Counted from the first letter of the stretch, positions 17,854 to 27,410 are shown. The stretch is 64,000 nt of DNA from Planococcus wigleyi (GCF_014836985.1 NZ_JACSPU010000006.1:1-64000), one strand, 5' to 3'. The notes: generated by a model not told the origin, from the letters alone. A program made the numbers and translations.

Positions 17854-20268
17854 TTGTCATTTGTATTTTTAATCTTTTTACCATTGCTTGCAGCTTTGTT
17901 TATTCCGCTGCTATTTAAGAAAGTCGGAAAAATCCATACTGGCTGGTTTGTACTGGTTGTCCCTGTCGCGCTATTCATTTACTATCTCTCATTGCTTCCT
18001 ACTACCATCGACGGCGGCAATTTAGTTTCTGAATTCCAATGGATCCCTTCGCTTGATATCGCATTCGTTGCATATATCGATGGGTTAAGCCTACTGTTCA
18101 CTTTGCTGATTACCGGCATTGGGGCGCTAGTGGTGTTGTATTCCATATTTTATTTGGACAAACACCGTGAACAATTACATAACTTCTACGTTTATTTATT
18201 GATGTTCATGACGGCAATGCTCGGCATTGTCCAAAGTGACCATTTAATCACCCTTTACTTGTTCTGGGAATTGACATCGATTTCATCTTTCCTTTTGATC
18301 GGTTACTGGTATACTCGCGACCGGTCGAGATTTGGCGCATTGAAATCAATGATGATTACTGTTTTTGGCGGATTGATGATGCTCGGGGGATTTGTGCTAT
18401 TGAGCATTATGGGCGATACATATTCCATCCGCGAATTAATTCCGCAGGCAGCTGAGTTGGCAACACATGACTTCTTCATCTGGGCACTCGTTTTGGTGCT
18501 GTTCGGTGCATTCACGAAGTCTGCACAGTTTCCGTTCTATATCTGGCTTCCGGATGCAATGGAAGCGCCTACTCCAGTCAGTGCATACTTGCACTCAGCG
18601 ACGATGGTTAAAGCGGGCCTTTACCTGGTGGCTCGCCTGACTCCTATTTTCGCACTATCCGGCACCTGGATGTGGCTGGTCGCCGGAGTCGGCTTGTTTA
18701 CTATGTTCTGGGGTTCTTTCTTCGCCTTGAAACAAAAAGACCTGAAAGGGATTCTGGCTTTCTCGACCGTTTCCCAGCTGGGCTTGATCATGTCGTTACT
18801 GGGAGCTTCTGCTGCCGGCTATCATATCGACAATATAGCGGAAACCACATTCAAGTATGCAGGGTTCGCAGCTATTTTCCATTTGATCAACCATGCGGTC
18901 TTTAAAGGCAGCCTGTTCATGATTGCCGGTATCGTTGATCATGAGACCGGTACACGGGATATCCGAAAACTCGGCGGCCTCATGGGCTTAATGCCGATCA
19001 GTTTCACCGTCGCCATGATCGGCGCCTTTTCTATGGCAGGACTGCCTCCATTTGGCGGTTTCCTGAGCAAGGAAATGTTCCTGACAGCCATGCTGTCTTT
19101 AACTGAATTCGATTTATTCTCCATGGACGTTTGGGGCGTTTTGTTCCCGATTGTGGCATGGCTTGGTTCTGTTTTCACATTCATCTACAGTTTCTATTTT
19201 GTGTTTCATACTTTTGCAGGCAAGCACAAGCCGGAGGAATTGCCGAAACCAGCGCACGAAGCGCCGATCGGTATGCTGATTTCACCTATATTCCTTGCTT
19301 TACTTGTTATCGTGATTTTCTTTATTCCGAATCGCGTTGGCGACTGGCTTGTGAAACCAGCTGTAATGGCTATCCAGCCATTCTTGTATAACTCACCGTC
19401 AGAAGTGGATGTCCATGTATCAGCTTGGCATGGTTTCAATACTGAGCTCTTTATGACACTCGGCATTTTTGCTGTCGGCGGCCTGATGTTCTGGACGCTG
19501 CACAAGTGGCAAAAGAGCTACGACCGCTTCCCTGATTCTGTTTCATTGAATGCGTTATATGACAACCTGATGTTTATGAGCGATACCGGAGCGAACCGTT
19601 TTTCCAAGCTTTACATGACCGGATTTATCCGCTCTTATTTGGTGTATATGTTCAGCTTTGTTGTCATCATTGTTCTTGGAACGCTGTTCTTGACTGAATC
19701 TTTCGCTTTTGATGTGACTAACCTGGCACCAATCGGTTTTTATGAAATCGTTATTCTGCTGGCTTTGGTCGGCTCGACATTAACGATTTTGTTTTCAAAA
19801 TCAAGGTTGACGGCGATTATCGCTCTCGGTGCAGTCGGCTATTCAGTTGCGCTGTTTTTCGTCATTTTCCGTGCGCCGGATTTGGCGTTGACACAACTGG
19901 TGATCGAGACCATTTCCGTTGCCCTGTTCCTGCTGGCTTTCTATCACTTGCCGCAGATCAGCCGCAAAGAAGAGCGCATGCGTTTCCGCCTTGGTAACGC
20001 ATTGATTGCATTGGGTGTTGGGGTCACTATGACATTGGTCGCGCTGTCCGCTCACTCCCAGAAGTTCTTGCCTTCGATTTCTGAGTTCTACAAGGAAACG
20101 GTTTACTCCGAAGCAGGCGGCGGAAACATCGTCAACGTTATTTTAGTTGATTATCGCGGGTTTGATACATTGTTTGAGATTGCAGTGCTGGGCATTGCCG
20201 GTATTGGCATCATTACCATGATTAAACTGCGTATGACCAAAAAGGAGGGTCAGCATGAGAACAAATGA
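17854..20268 (+). CDS. mrpA: Mrp Na+/H+ antiporter subunit A
   Basis: The 804-residue subunit is the largest part of the Mrp cation/proton antiporter, related to NuoL of complex I. The proton-conducting domain covers about residues 50-500, with LFWELTSISSFLLIGYW and KSAQFPFYIWLPDAMEAPTPV typical of the family. The C-terminal 250 residues carry the MrpB-like extension (FRAPDLALTQLVIETISVALF). The start is TTG 17854 because AAGGAGG (17841-17847) lies six bases upstream; an in-frame ATG at 17803 lies in the repeat and would add 17 unrelated residues. First gene of mrpA-G, with overlaps and short gaps throughout. Confidence 0.93.
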   Translation: MSFVFLIFLPLLAALFIPLLFKKVGKIHTGWFVLVVPVALFIYYLSLLPTTIDGGNLVSEFQWIPSLDIAFVAYIDGLSLLFTLLITGIGALVVLYSIFYLDKHREQLHNFYVYLLMFMTAMLGIVQSDHLITLYLFWELTSISSFLLIGYWYTRDRSRFGALKSMMITVFGGLMMLGGFVLLSIMGDTYSIRELIPQAAELATHDFFIWALVLVLFGAFTKSAQFPFYIWLPDAMEAPTPVSAYLHSATMVKAGLYLVARLTPIFALSGTWMWLVAGVGLFTMFWGSFFALKQKDLKGILAFSTVSQLGLIMSLLGASAAGYHIDNIAETTFKYAGFAAIFHLINHAVFKGSLFMIAGIVDHETGTRDIRKLGGLMGLMPISFTVAMIGAFSMAGLPPFGGFLSKEMFLTAMLSLTEFDLFSMDVWGVLFPIVAWLGSVFTFIYSFYFVFHTFAGKHKPEELPKPAHEAPIGMLISPIFLALLVIVIFFIPNRVGDWLVKPAVMAIQPFLYNSPSEVDVHVSAWHGFNTELFMTLGIFAVGGLMFWTLHKWQKSYDRFPDSVSLNALYDNLMFMSDTGANRFSKLYMTGFIRSYLVYMFSFVVIIVLGTLFLTESFAFDVTNLAPIGFYEIVILLALVGSTLTILFSKSRLTAIIALGAVGYSVALFFVIFRAPDLALTQLVIETISVALFLLAFYHLPQISRKEERMRFRLGNALIALGVGVTMTLVALSAHSQKFLPSISEFYKETVYSEAGGGNIVNVILVDYRGFDTLFEIAVLGIAGIGIITMIKLRMTKKEGQHENK

Positions 20269-20677
20269 TGTCATGCTTCAAACGGCTACAAAAGTAGTGA
20301 CTTTCATCATCCTGATGTTTGCCGTCCATATATTTTTTGCTGGACATTACACACCGGGCGGCGGCTTTGTCGGCGGCTTGTTGACTACTAGTGCAATCGT
20401 GCTGCTGATGCTTGCGTTTGATATTGAAACCGTTAAAAAAATACTGCCGCTCAATTATGTGACGATGACAGCGATCGGCTTGCTGTTGGCACTTGCCACT
20501 GCTGCCGCCTCCATCATCTTTGATGTTCCATTTTTTACACACGCTTATGATTATTTTGATTTACCGCTTTTCGGTAAAACTTCTCTGCATTCAGCGATGC
20601 TGTTCGATGCAGGTGTTTACCTGGTTGTTGTCGGTGTAACGATGACCATTATTCAAACGATTGGAGAGGATGAATAA
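20255..20677 (+). CDS. mrpB: Mrp Na+/H+ antiporter subunit B
   Basis: This 140-residue membrane subunit has four hydrophobic segments and the conserved [14 protein letters not shown] motif near residues 32-45. In Mrp complexes MrpB packs beside MrpA and is required for sodium efflux. It overlaps mrpA by 14 bases, its AAGGAGG lying in the end of mrpA, which indicates translational coupling. The stop overlaps the mrpC start by one base. Confidence 0.93.
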   Translation: MRTNDVMLQTATKVVTFIILMFAVHIFFAGHYTPGGGFVGGLLTTSAIVLLMLAFDIETVKKILPLNYVTMTAIGLLLALATAAASIIFDVPFFTHAYDYFDLPLFGKTSLHSAMLFDAGVYLVVVGVTMTIIQTIGEDE

Positions 20678-21024
20678 TGGAGATAATAATGTCGGTTGTC
20701 ATCGGATTTCTCTTTATGGCAGCTGTTTACTTAATGCTTTCAAAAAGCTTGATACGCATCATCATCGGGACTGGGCTATTGAGCCATGGCGCCCATTTGC
20801 TGTTATTGACGATGGGTGGCCTTGGAGGAATCTCCCCTCCTGTCGTGGCAGACGGAGTCAGTGTCAGCGATTACGCTGATCCGCTTCCACAGGCATTGAT
20901 TTTGACAGCAATTGTCATTTCATTTGCTGTTACTTCATTTTTCCTAGTGCTTGCTTACCGGTCTTATCAGGAGCTCGGTACCGACAATATGGATTTGCTG
21001 AGAGGAACTGAAGACCATGAGTAA
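20677..21024 (+). CDS. mrpC: Mrp Na+/H+ antiporter subunit C
   Basis: This 115-residue subunit is homologous to NuoK, with three membrane segments. [20 protein letters not shown] carries the conserved region after TM1, and [20 protein letters not shown] contains the characteristic DPLPQALVLTAIVI-type stretch. GGAGAGG lies seven bases before the ATG. It overlaps mrpD by eight bases. Confidence 0.93.
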   Translation: MEIIMSVVIGFLFMAAVYLMLSKSLIRIIIGTGLLSHGAHLLLLTMGGLGGISPPVVADGVSVSDYADPLPQALILTAIVISFAVTSFFLVLAYRSYQELGTDNMDLLRGTEDHE

Positions 21025-22498
21025 TTTACTGCTATTTCCAATCATCATTCCTTTGTTTTTTGCTACTGTCCTGATGATTTTCCCGAAGCGCCTGAAACTT
21101 CAGCGATTTCTTGCTGCAACCGGCGCTGCCGCAACGTTGATTGCTGCTTTGGTGCTATTGGCTAAAGTAAATGCAGAGGGTGTCCAAGCTGTGACACTTG
21201 GCAGCTGGCCGGCACCGTTCGGCATATCCATGGTATCGGATCCATTGTCCGCTTTACTGGTGGTCACAACTTCGATCATCACCTTATTTGTTGTGTTTTA
21301 CAGTTTTCCGACAATTGGTGTGAAACGTGAGCAGTCCTTTTATTATCCGGCTGTCCTATTTTTGATGGTCGGTGTCAATGGCGCCTTTACGACAGGCGAT
21401 ATTTTCAACTTGTTCGTATTTGTCGAAGTGCTGCTAATGGCTTCTTATACCTTAATCGTCCATGGTGGAGAAAAACCGCAACTGCGCGAATCCATCAAAT
21501 ATCTGTTGGTGAACATCATTTCATCCGCTTTATTTGTAGCAGCTGTCGCTTTCCTCTATTCTGTTACCGGAACGTTGAACATGGCGGATTTGGCAGTGAA
21601 GATTCCACAAATTGAAGAAACCGGGATCCTGACTGTCATAGCTGTCATGTTCCTAGTAGTCTTCGGTTTTAAAGCCGCAATCTTCCCACTGTACTTCTGG
21701 CTACCGGGGTCGTATTACTCGCCTCCTGTTCCAATATTGGCTCTGTTTGGCGCTTTGCTGACAAAAGTCGGCGTCTATGCAATCATGCGTACATACACGC
21801 TGTTCTTTACCATGAATATCACCTTTACCCATGAATTGCTTGGAATCATTGCAATATTGACCATCCTAGCCGGATGTGTCGGTGCCCTTGCCTATTTTGA
21901 CGTTAAAAAGATCATCATCTATAACATCATCATTGCTGTCGGTGTGATTCTATTCGGGATTGCGCAATTAAACCAGCCTGGAGTTGATGGCTCCATCTTT
22001 TATCTGCTACATGATATGCTGATCAAAGCAGCCTTGTTCTTCTTAGTCGGCATTGTAGCGGTCTTGTTCGGTACGACCGACCTCCGGAAAATGGGTGGAT
22101 TGATCAAAACCTACCCGTTTCTCGGCTGGACCTATCTGGTTGCAGCATTCGGCCTTGCCGGCATACCTCCGCTTAGCGGATTTCCAGGCAAGCTGCTGAT
22201 TGTCCAAGGCGGCTTTGAAGGTCCGCAATTCTGGGGCAGCATTGTCATCCTGGCAACTAGCCTGATTGTGCTATTGAGTGCTGTACGCATTTTCATCTAT
22301 GCATTCTGGGGCGAACCGGTTGAAACCGTTCCTCTAAAGAAATCCGTTTTTAATCAAATGTTTATCCCGACGGTCATCCTCGTTGCCATTACAGTGGTAT
22401 TTGGGGTCGGTGCGGAACTCTTCATGCCGTTCATTTCAGGCGCGGGTGAAGTGCTGCTGAATCCATCCATCTATATAGATGCGGTATTAAAGGAGTAG
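21017..22498 (+). CDS. mrpD: Mrp Na+/H+ antiporter subunit D
   Basis: This 493-residue NuoM/N-like subunit has about fourteen membrane segments. The conserved glutamate of the proton path is in [16 protein letters not shown], and the lysine/proline-rich TM7-8 region in [23 protein letters not shown]. It forms the second proton-conducting module of the Mrp complex. Gap to mrpE is seven bases. Confidence 0.93.
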   Translation: MSNLLLFPIIIPLFFATVLMIFPKRLKLQRFLAATGAAATLIAALVLLAKVNAEGVQAVTLGSWPAPFGISMVSDPLSALLVVTTSIITLFVVFYSFPTIGVKREQSFYYPAVLFLMVGVNGAFTTGDIFNLFVFVEVLLMASYTLIVHGGEKPQLRESIKYLLVNIISSALFVAAVAFLYSVTGTLNMADLAVKIPQIEETGILTVIAVMFLVVFGFKAAIFPLYFWLPGSYYSPPVPILALFGALLTKVGVYAIMRTYTLFFTMNITFTHELLGIIAILTILAGCVGALAYFDVKKIIIYNIIIAVGVILFGIAQLNQPGVDGSIFYLLHDMLIKAALFFLVGIVAVLFGTTDLRKMGGLIKTYPFLGWTYLVAAFGLAGIPPLSGFPGKLLIVQGGFEGPQFWGSIVILATSLIVLLSAVRIFIYAFWGEPVETVPLKKSVFNQMFIPTVILVAITVVFGVGAELFMPFISGAGEVLLNPSIYIDAVLKE

Positions 22499-22505
22499 GT
22501 GACAT

Positions 22506-22985
22506 ATGGCTTTACAAATCTTATTGAATTTCTTCCTGGCCTTTGTCTGGATGTTCATGACCGTTTCCTTTAGCCCTGCAGGATTCGCCATCGGCTTCCT
22601 TGTGGGCCTCGGCATCATCATTTTAATGCGCCGGTTCTTTTCCTACCGGCTGTATACTTCCCGGGTGTGGGCCGTCATCTTTCTGATCCTGTTGTTTCTT
22701 AAAGAACTGCTCATGTCGAGCATCCAGGTACTGCGGATTGTCCTTAAACCCAATATGAACTTAAAACCAGCTATTTTCGAACTGGAAACTGAGTTGAAAG
22801 AGGATTGGGAAATCACCCTTTTGTCTGCTTTAATCACATTGACGCCTGGAACACTGGTTGTCGGTATTTCAAACGATCAGAAAAGGCTCTTTATCCACGC
22901 ACTCGATTTTGAAGACATCGATGATGCTGTCAATTCAATCAAGGATACATTCGAACGTGCCATTCTGGAGGTGAGCCGCCCATGA
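22506..22985 (+). CDS. mrpE: Mrp Na+/H+ antiporter subunit E
   Basis: This 159-residue protein has an N-terminal hydrophobic pair of helices and a soluble C-terminal half with LLSALITLTPGTLVV, the conserved MrpE core. MrpE supports assembly and exchange activity of the complex. AAGGAG precedes the ATG. The last bases overlap the mrpF start (ATGA-type overlap of four bases). Confidence 0.92.
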   Translation: MALQILLNFFLAFVWMFMTVSFSPAGFAIGFLVGLGIIILMRRFFSYRLYTSRVWAVIFLILLFLKELLMSSIQVLRIVLKPNMNLKPAIFELETELKEDWEITLLSALITLTPGTLVVGISNDQKRLFIHALDFEDIDDAVNSIKDTFERAILEVSRP

Positions 22986-23263
22986 TGATGTTTTACTGGA
23001 TTTCACTTATCATTGTCAGCATAGGATTTACAGGGTTGCTTTACCGGCTTGTTAAAGGTCCGACAATCGCTGACCGTGTAGTGGCACTGGATGCCATCGG
23101 AATTTCACTGGTGTCAATTGTTGCTTTGCTGTCCTTGATAAATGAAACGGAATTCTTCCTGGAAATCATCTTGTTGTTGAGTATTCTGTCCTTTATTGGA
23201 ACTACTGCCTTCGCGAAATTCCTTGAGAGAGGAGAGATTTTCGATCGAAACGACCATCGTTAA
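22982..23263 (+). CDS. mrpF: Mrp Na+/H+ antiporter subunit F
   Basis: This 93-residue subunit has three membrane helices; YRLVKGPTIADRVVALDAIG carries the family signature GPTxxDRVxALD, and the conserved aspartate has been linked to cation exchange in this family. GGAGGTGA precedes the ATG by seven bases. The gene overlaps the start region of mrpG. Confidence 0.93.
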   Translation: MMMFYWISLIIVSIGFTGLLYRLVKGPTIADRVVALDAIGISLVSIVALLSLINETEFFLEIILLLSILSFIGTTAFAKFLERGEIFDRNDHR

Positions 23264-23630
23264 TATCCTCATCATTGTATTAATGAGCACAGGAGTCCTT
23301 TTCAGCGTAGTTACAGCGTTAGGGCTTATCCGTTTGCCGGATGTCTATACACGCACACACGCCGCCTCCAAGAGCTCTACGCTTGGCGTTCTCTGCGTAT
23401 TGATGGCCACCTTCATCCATTTTTGGATGATTGAAGGCATCTTCAATACACAGATGGTCATCGCCATTGTCTTCCTCTTTATCACGGCTCCTGTAGGCGG
23501 CCATTTGATTGGACGCGCTTCCTATATGTCCGGCATCAAAGTGGCTGAAGAAACGGTCCGTGACGATATGAAAGACGCTTTGAAAGAAGAAAAGAAAGAA
23601 ATAGACGAAAACAAAAGTATCGAACATTGA
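23223..23630 (+). CDS. mrpG: Mrp Na+/H+ antiporter subunit G, start uncertain
   Basis: The subunit has three membrane helices and the signature LGLIRLPDVYTRTHAASKSSTLGV in shortened form (RLPDVYTRTHAASK). The C-terminal tail is highly charged. Its start is unclear: the best ribosome binding site, GGAGAG (23231-23236), stands seven bases before ATC 23244 in frame, and no ATG or GTG is nearby. TTG 23223 is given as the nearest ordinary start but lacks a ribosome binding site; TTG 23196 is a further option. It closes the mrp operon and overlaps mrpF. Confidence 0.85.
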   Translation: MREERFSIETTIVNILIIVLMSTGVLFSVVTALGLIRLPDVYTRTHAASKSSTLGVLCVLMATFIHFWMIEGIFNTQMVIAIVFLFITAPVGGHLIGRASYMSGIKVAEETVRDDMKDALKEEKKEIDENKSIEH

Positions 23631-23666
23631 AAAGCAGCCTGCAGAAAAAATTCTGCAGGCTGCTTT
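23631..23666. terminator. Bidirectional terminator between mrpG and pepA
   Basis: A perfect 16-bp stem, AAAGCAGCCTGCAGAA with its complement, has a four-base loop and lies between convergent genes. Confidence 0.9.
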
Positions 23667-23708
23667 CTATTTGATTCTTCTTTTATTTTCTAAAGCTTCT
23701 GTTGTGTT

Positions 23709-25202
23709 TCAGTCTTCGTCTGCCATCTTTTCAATTAGCATCGCTAAAGTTCTGACCATTGCACCGGTTCCGCCTTTTGGCCCCAAATCATGTGGGCCGT
23801 CTGCATCAGAGGTACCTGCAATATCCAAATGAATCCAAGGAGTATCGCCGGCGAATTCACCGACAAACCCCCCGCCGAAAATCATATGGCCATCGCGGCC
23901 AGGCGAATTATTCAAATCGGCCACGTTGCTTTTCCGGATGCGCTTCTTATCGCTTTCTGTTAAAGGCAAACGCCAGACAAACTCGCCACTTTCCATAGAG
24001 GCCTCCAGGAAAGTTTCGAAAAATGCTTCGTCATTCGTCAAAGCACCTGTTTTGTCTTTTCCTAACGCTACAATAACGCCGCCTGTCAGCGTCGCTACAT
24101 CGACAATACGAGTGGCACCAAGTTGCTTCGCATAGCTCACGGAATCTGCCAGCACCAATCGCCCTTCAGCATCGGTGTTAAGGATTTCAATGGTTTTACC
24201 ACTCATGGATGTAATGACATCATCTGGTTTGAAAGCATTTCCTGAAATCATGTTATCAGTTGAGGCAATAACCGCTATGACATTTTGCTTCGGCTGCAGC
24301 TCTCCAATGATCCGCATTGCTCCTAGCACTGCAGCGGCACCGCCCATATCGCCTTTCATGCCGACAATGCCGTCCTTCGGCTTGATCGAATAGCCGCCAG
24401 TGTCAAAGGTGATCCCCTTGCCGACAAGCGCCAATGGGTTTTCAAAGCCTTCTGTCGCTTTGTATTTCAAAACGATCAGGCGAGGCTCTTCAATCGATCC
24501 TTGGTTAACTGCAAGAATTGCACCCATGCCCAATTCTTCAAGCTCGGCTTTGCCTAATATATCCGTTTCAAAGCCGTAGGTTTCGCCAAGCTCCCGTGCG
24601 TACTCTCCCATCGCTGTTGCCGTTAAGATGTTCGCCGGCATATTGACAAGGGTCCGGGCTTCATTAACAGACTGGCCGAAAACAGAACCGATGATTGCAG
24701 CCGATTCAATATCCTCAGAACCGTCATTGGATAGGAAAGTCAAAGCTTCCAATTTTACTTGTGTTTCATTGGAAGTCGTCTTGTAATCATCAAAACTATA
24801 GCCTCCCATGGTAATCGCTTCTGCAGCCAAAAAGGCAACATCTTCTGATGTGACTTTGTCATTCTCAAACGATTCCAGGTAGACTGCTGCATGCTTAACT
24901 TTTTTCTTGGCTAATTCTTTGCCTGCCAATCCAAAGCATGAACGCAGGTCTTCTTCCGTCAATTTCTTGCGGTCATTCAACCCAATAAATAAGACGCGTG
25001 GAACATCTCCAGACATTGCCGGATAGGTGATCAACGATTTTAAATCGAATGACAGATCATCTTTGACCCAGCCTTCTAATTTGCCATCAAAACGCTTTGC
25101 AAATTCATCCCATCCTCTGCTGTTTTCCGGATGTCGGCTTAAGCCGACAATAAGGATTTCGGCACCGCTATTCTGTGAATGCTGCTGTAAGTTGATTTGC
25201 AT
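23709..25202 (-). CDS. pepA: Leucyl aminopeptidase, M17 family
   Basis: This 497-residue cytosolic metallopeptidase releases N-terminal residues from peptides. The C-terminal catalytic half holds the two-metal site: GKGITFDTGGYSIKP, MKGDMGGAA and the family signature NTDAEGRLVLAD. Length matches the family (about 500). AAGGAGG supports the ATG. It stands alone between the mrp terminator and a divergent yuiD, as yuiE/pepA does in B. subtilis. Confidence 0.93.
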   Translation of the reverse strand: MQINLQQHSQNSGAEILIVGLSRHPENSRGWDEFAKRFDGKLEGWVKDDLSFDLKSLITYPAMSGDVPRVLFIGLNDRKKLTEEDLRSCFGLAGKELAKKKVKHAAVYLESFENDKVTSEDVAFLAAEAITMGGYSFDDYKTTSNETQVKLEALTFLSNDGSEDIESAAIIGSVFGQSVNEARTLVNMPANILTATAMGEYARELGETYGFETDILGKAELEELGMGAILAVNQGSIEEPRLIVLKYKATEGFENPLALVGKGITFDTGGYSIKPKDGIVGMKGDMGGAAAVLGAMRIIGELQPKQNVIAVIASTDNMISGNAFKPDDVITSMSGKTIEILNTDAEGRLVLADSVSYAKQLGATRIVDVATLTGGVIVALGKDKTGALTNDEAFFETFLEASMESGEFVWRLPLTESDKKRIRKSNVADLNNSPGRDGHMIFGGGFVGEFAGDTPWIHLDIAGTSDADGPHDLGPKGGTGAMVRTLAMLIEKMADED

Positions 25203-25351
25203 AAAATTCCTCCTTTATCTGTTCTCTTTAAGTGTAGCATTTAATTCGAAATTCGAGTAGTTCGTGTGACGAAGGAATAATCAGCGTTCGCAAATTCCAC
25301 TTTTCTGATGTACGATAAAACCATAGTCAGACAGAAAGGTTGTGGTCCCAC

Positions 25352-25828
25352 ATGGAAATTTTTTCTAACTTGCCTTTAATGATTGCCTTATTCGCAATTC
25401 TGTTCGCTCAATTTATAAAAATCCCTATTCAGTACGCTGTAACGCGTGAACTTGATTGGAAGCTGTTTTCTTCAACCGGCGGAATGCCCAGTTCCCATTC
25501 AGCTGCAGTAACATCTTTAACGACGGCAGTGGCTTTCGAGCATGGCGTCTCTTCCACAATATTTGCTGTTTCAACGATGTTCGCAGTCATTACCATGTAC
25601 GATGCTACCGGCGTTCGGTTTCAGGCAGGCCAGCAAGCTTTGACAATCAACAAAATGCGGCAGGATATCTACCTTTTCATGGATGAAACCAGAAAATGGC
25701 CGCAGAAAAAAGAAGAAGAAAAGATTGAAGAACTGAAAACTCTTCTAGGCCACAAACCAAGTGAAGTTTTCATGGGCGCTTTGACAGGTATAGCGATTTC
25801 ATTCGTTTTCTATGGCATACTGCGCTAA
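25352..25828 (+). CDS. yuiD: Divergent PAP2 (DUF212) membrane protein
   Basis: This 158-residue protein strongly resembles B. subtilis YuiD. It carries STGGMPSSHSAAV, which keeps the PxSH core of acid phosphatase/vanadium haloperoxidase proteins, plus hydrophobic segments at both ends. Lipid phosphate phosphatase activity is possible but not shown. The start at ATG 25352 gives an N-terminus MEIFSN that aligns with YuiD; an upstream TTG at 25340 is less likely. Confidence 0.87.
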   Translation: MEIFSNLPLMIALFAILFAQFIKIPIQYAVTRELDWKLFSSTGGMPSSHSAAVTSLTTAVAFEHGVSSTIFAVSTMFAVITMYDATGVRFQAGQQALTINKMRQDIYLFMDETRKWPQKKEEEKIEELKTLLGHKPSEVFMGALTGIAISFVFYGILR

Positions 25829-25842
25829 CCAATAGAATCATT

Positions 25843-25882
25843 AAAAAATCGCCGATCCGGATAACCGGAAAGGCGATTTTTT
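25843..25882. terminator. Bidirectional terminator between yuiD and yuiB
   Basis: The stem AAAAAATCGCC...GGCGATTTTTT encloses an inner CCGG/CCGG pair and lies between convergent genes, touching the yuiB stop. Confidence 0.87.
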
Positions 25883-26211
25883 TAAAACATTTGATATCCC
25901 ATTTTACGAAGGATCTTCATCACAAATCCTGCTGTGATGGCGCCAGCCCAACCGGCTAATAATACGGCAATATCACTGCCAGTCATGGAAGTGATCGTGT
26001 CTCCAAGCATTGAAAAAGATTCACCCGGATTCGTAAAGTAATCGAATACGCCTACGTCATCCACCACCAGCAAAATGACAATCGGATAAACGATAGCCAT
26101 CAGCCAAGTCATGCGCAGCAACATATTCAACAAAAACCCGATCCCAAAAAACATTACATAAAAAAGCAACATAGATATAATCAATTGCACAATCGTAAAT
26201 GAACTGTTCAT
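25882..26211 (-). CDS. yuiB: YuiB-like small membrane protein
   Basis: The 109-residue protein has three or four hydrophobic segments and aligns by eye with B. subtilis YuiB (QLIISMLLFYVMFFGIGF, LNMLLR, and the C-terminal LRKMGYQMF). Function is unknown. GGAGG precedes the ATG. The neighbours yuiD and yuiA keep the Bacillus arrangement. Confidence 0.8.
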   Translation of the reverse strand: MNSSFTIVQLIISMLLFYVMFFGIGFLLNMLLRMTWLMAIVYPIVILLVVDDVGVFDYFTNPGESFSMLGDTITSMTGSDIAVLLAGWAGAITAGFVMKILRKMGYQMF

Positions 26212-26308
26212 GAATTCTAACCTCCGTTATTCCCTTCATCAGTTTACCCGAAAAAACAGAGGCTTTCAATCTAGGAGAACAGAGTTCATCGCTTTGTCAC
26301 TTATGATA

Positions 26309-26440
26309 GAAAAGCGGAGGCAGCCGTTCAACTTCGACAGGCATAAGACGCTCTGGCTGTTCAGCATTTTTTCAGCTGCACAGCTGGAGTGGCTTGTGTT
26401 CCGAGGTGTTGGCTGCTGGAGCCTAGACACCGAAAAGTGG
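26309..26440 (+). repeat. Dispersed intergenic repeat, family A, copy 2
   Basis: It begins GAAAAGCGGAGGCAGCCGTT, continues CGACAGGCATAAGACG and ends near GGCTGCTGGAGCCTAGACACC. The two outer blocks match copy 1 at 9901-9975; about 55 bases in the middle are unmatched. No gene is visible in 26212-26500. Confidence 0.5.
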
Positions 26441-26504
26441 GGCAACCGAAGTAGCAGTGGGACACCGGCAAAAGCGTGGAGACCCTTATACAGAAATTCT
26501 CCAT

Positions 26505-26549
26505 AAAAAAAGAAACGAACGGTGTTAAGTAATCCGCTCGTTTCTTTTT
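26505..26549 (-). terminator. Terminator of yuiA
   Basis: The stem AAAGAAACGAACGG/CCGCTCGTTTCTTT, with one mismatch, has T-rich sequence on the minus-strand side just after the yuiA stop. Confidence 0.75.
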
Positions 26550-26550
26550 G

Positions 26551-26676
26551 TTATTTTTTACCGGAACCGGAACAGCAGGAGCAAGTTTCTGAACCGCCCA
26601 GCCGCAATTGAAAATATCCTTGTCCAGCACAATAAGGGCATTGGTTGACGTTTTTAGTCTTTTTGAAGATCGTCAT
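26551..26676 (-). CDS. yuiA: YuiA-like small double-CxxC protein
   Basis: A 41-residue reading frame encodes CPYCAGQGYFQLRLGGSE followed by TCSCCSGSGKK. The two cysteine pairs, each followed by a GxG-type turn (CxxCxGxG as in the DnaJ zinc domain), suggest a tiny zinc-binding protein; it resembles B. subtilis YuiA. AAGGAGGTG lies six bases before the ATG and a sigma-A promoter lies 41 bases further up, so it is very likely expressed. Its function is unknown. Confidence 0.78.
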   Translation of the reverse strand: MTIFKKTKNVNQCPYCAGQGYFQLRLGGSETCSCCSGSGKK

Positions 26677-26716
26677 TCGAAACACCTCCTTCTGTTCTTG
26701 TTTGTAATATTCTGAT

Positions 26717-26746
26717 AATATAGCATAGAATTCAAATAAAGTGCAA
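26717..26746 (-). promoter_or_regulatory. Sigma-A promoter of yuiA
   Basis: On the minus strand TTGCAC (26741-26746) and TATATT (26717-26722) are 18 bases apart. Confidence 0.6.
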
Positions 26747-26754
26747 CTAAAAAG

Positions 26755-26784
26755 AAAAAAAATAACGCATCTCGCGTTATTTTT
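26755..26784 (-). terminator. Terminator of the NUDIX gene
   Basis: The stem AAATAACGC/GCGTTATTT has a five-base loop and a T-run on the minus strand, downstream of the NUDIX stop. Confidence 0.82.
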
Positions 26785-26805
26785 GTCTCTTTTGTGTATG
26801 AATTT

Positions 26806-27303
26806 TCATTTTCTGAAAAATAACCTATAATCCGAATATCCGAATACTTTGCCCGGATCTACGTTTTCAATTAACCCCAATCCTTCTTCTAATACGAAAG
26901 AAGCCATTTCATGAAGCATAACAGATGCTTCTGCATCATTGGATAAATCAGCAGGCGATTGCCAACCTGCTTCGTAAAGCTCAGACAATTGCGCTTGGAT
27001 AGGCTGTCCTTCATCGATAGCATCCAGTAAAAAAATCGCCATATTGTCGCTGATTTCTTCCCGAATGACCCCTGAACGAAACCCGATCATTCCAACCAGT
27101 CTACAATTGATGCCAGTTTCTTCTTTCACTTCCCTAACTGCCGCTTGATCAATAGTTTCATCGCCTTGTACAAATCCTGCCGGAAGTGACCATTTTCCAT
27201 GAAGTCCCCCGTACCTTTTTTTAACGACCAGCCATTGGCCACTGGAATTCACGACCAGCCCTGCGGCCCCAAGCCAGACATTGCCGCGTTTTGAACGTGC
27301 CAC
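26806..27303 (-). CDS. NUDIX hydrolase
   Basis: The 165-residue protein carries a complete NUDIX box from the Gly of GFVQGDE to REVKEETGI (around residues 45-67), which binds the metal and hydrolyses nucleoside diphosphate-linked compounds. The substrate is not evident. GTG 27303 is chosen since GGGGGAGA ends six bases before it; a TTG six bases upstream would touch that site. It stands between two terminators as a single-gene unit. Confidence 0.87.
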   Translation of the reverse strand: MARSKRGNVWLGAAGLVVNSSGQWLVVKKRYGGLHGKWSLPAGFVQGDETIDQAAVREVKEETGINCRLVGMIGFRSGVIREEISDNMAIFLLDAIDEGQPIQAQLSELYEAGWQSPADLSNDAEASVMLHEMASFVLEEGLGLIENVDPGKVFGYSDYRLFFRK

Positions 27304-27383
27304 GAACAATCTCCCCCTTTACTTGAAATTCAGAATGAGCCATTAAGCACTGAATGCCTGTAGTCAATATTTTCGAATCTACA

Positions 27384-27410
27384 AAAAAAGCTCCCCGCGA
27401 AGGGAGCTTG
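27384..27410 (-). terminator. Terminator of yumB
   Basis: The stem AAGCTCCC/GGGAGCTT is followed by a T7 run on the minus strand. Confidence 0.87.

Noticed and set aside
26281..26500. Possible small coding frames in the repeat upstream of yuiA
   Set aside because: No ribosome binding sites and strong similarity to the intergenic repeat at 9901-9975.
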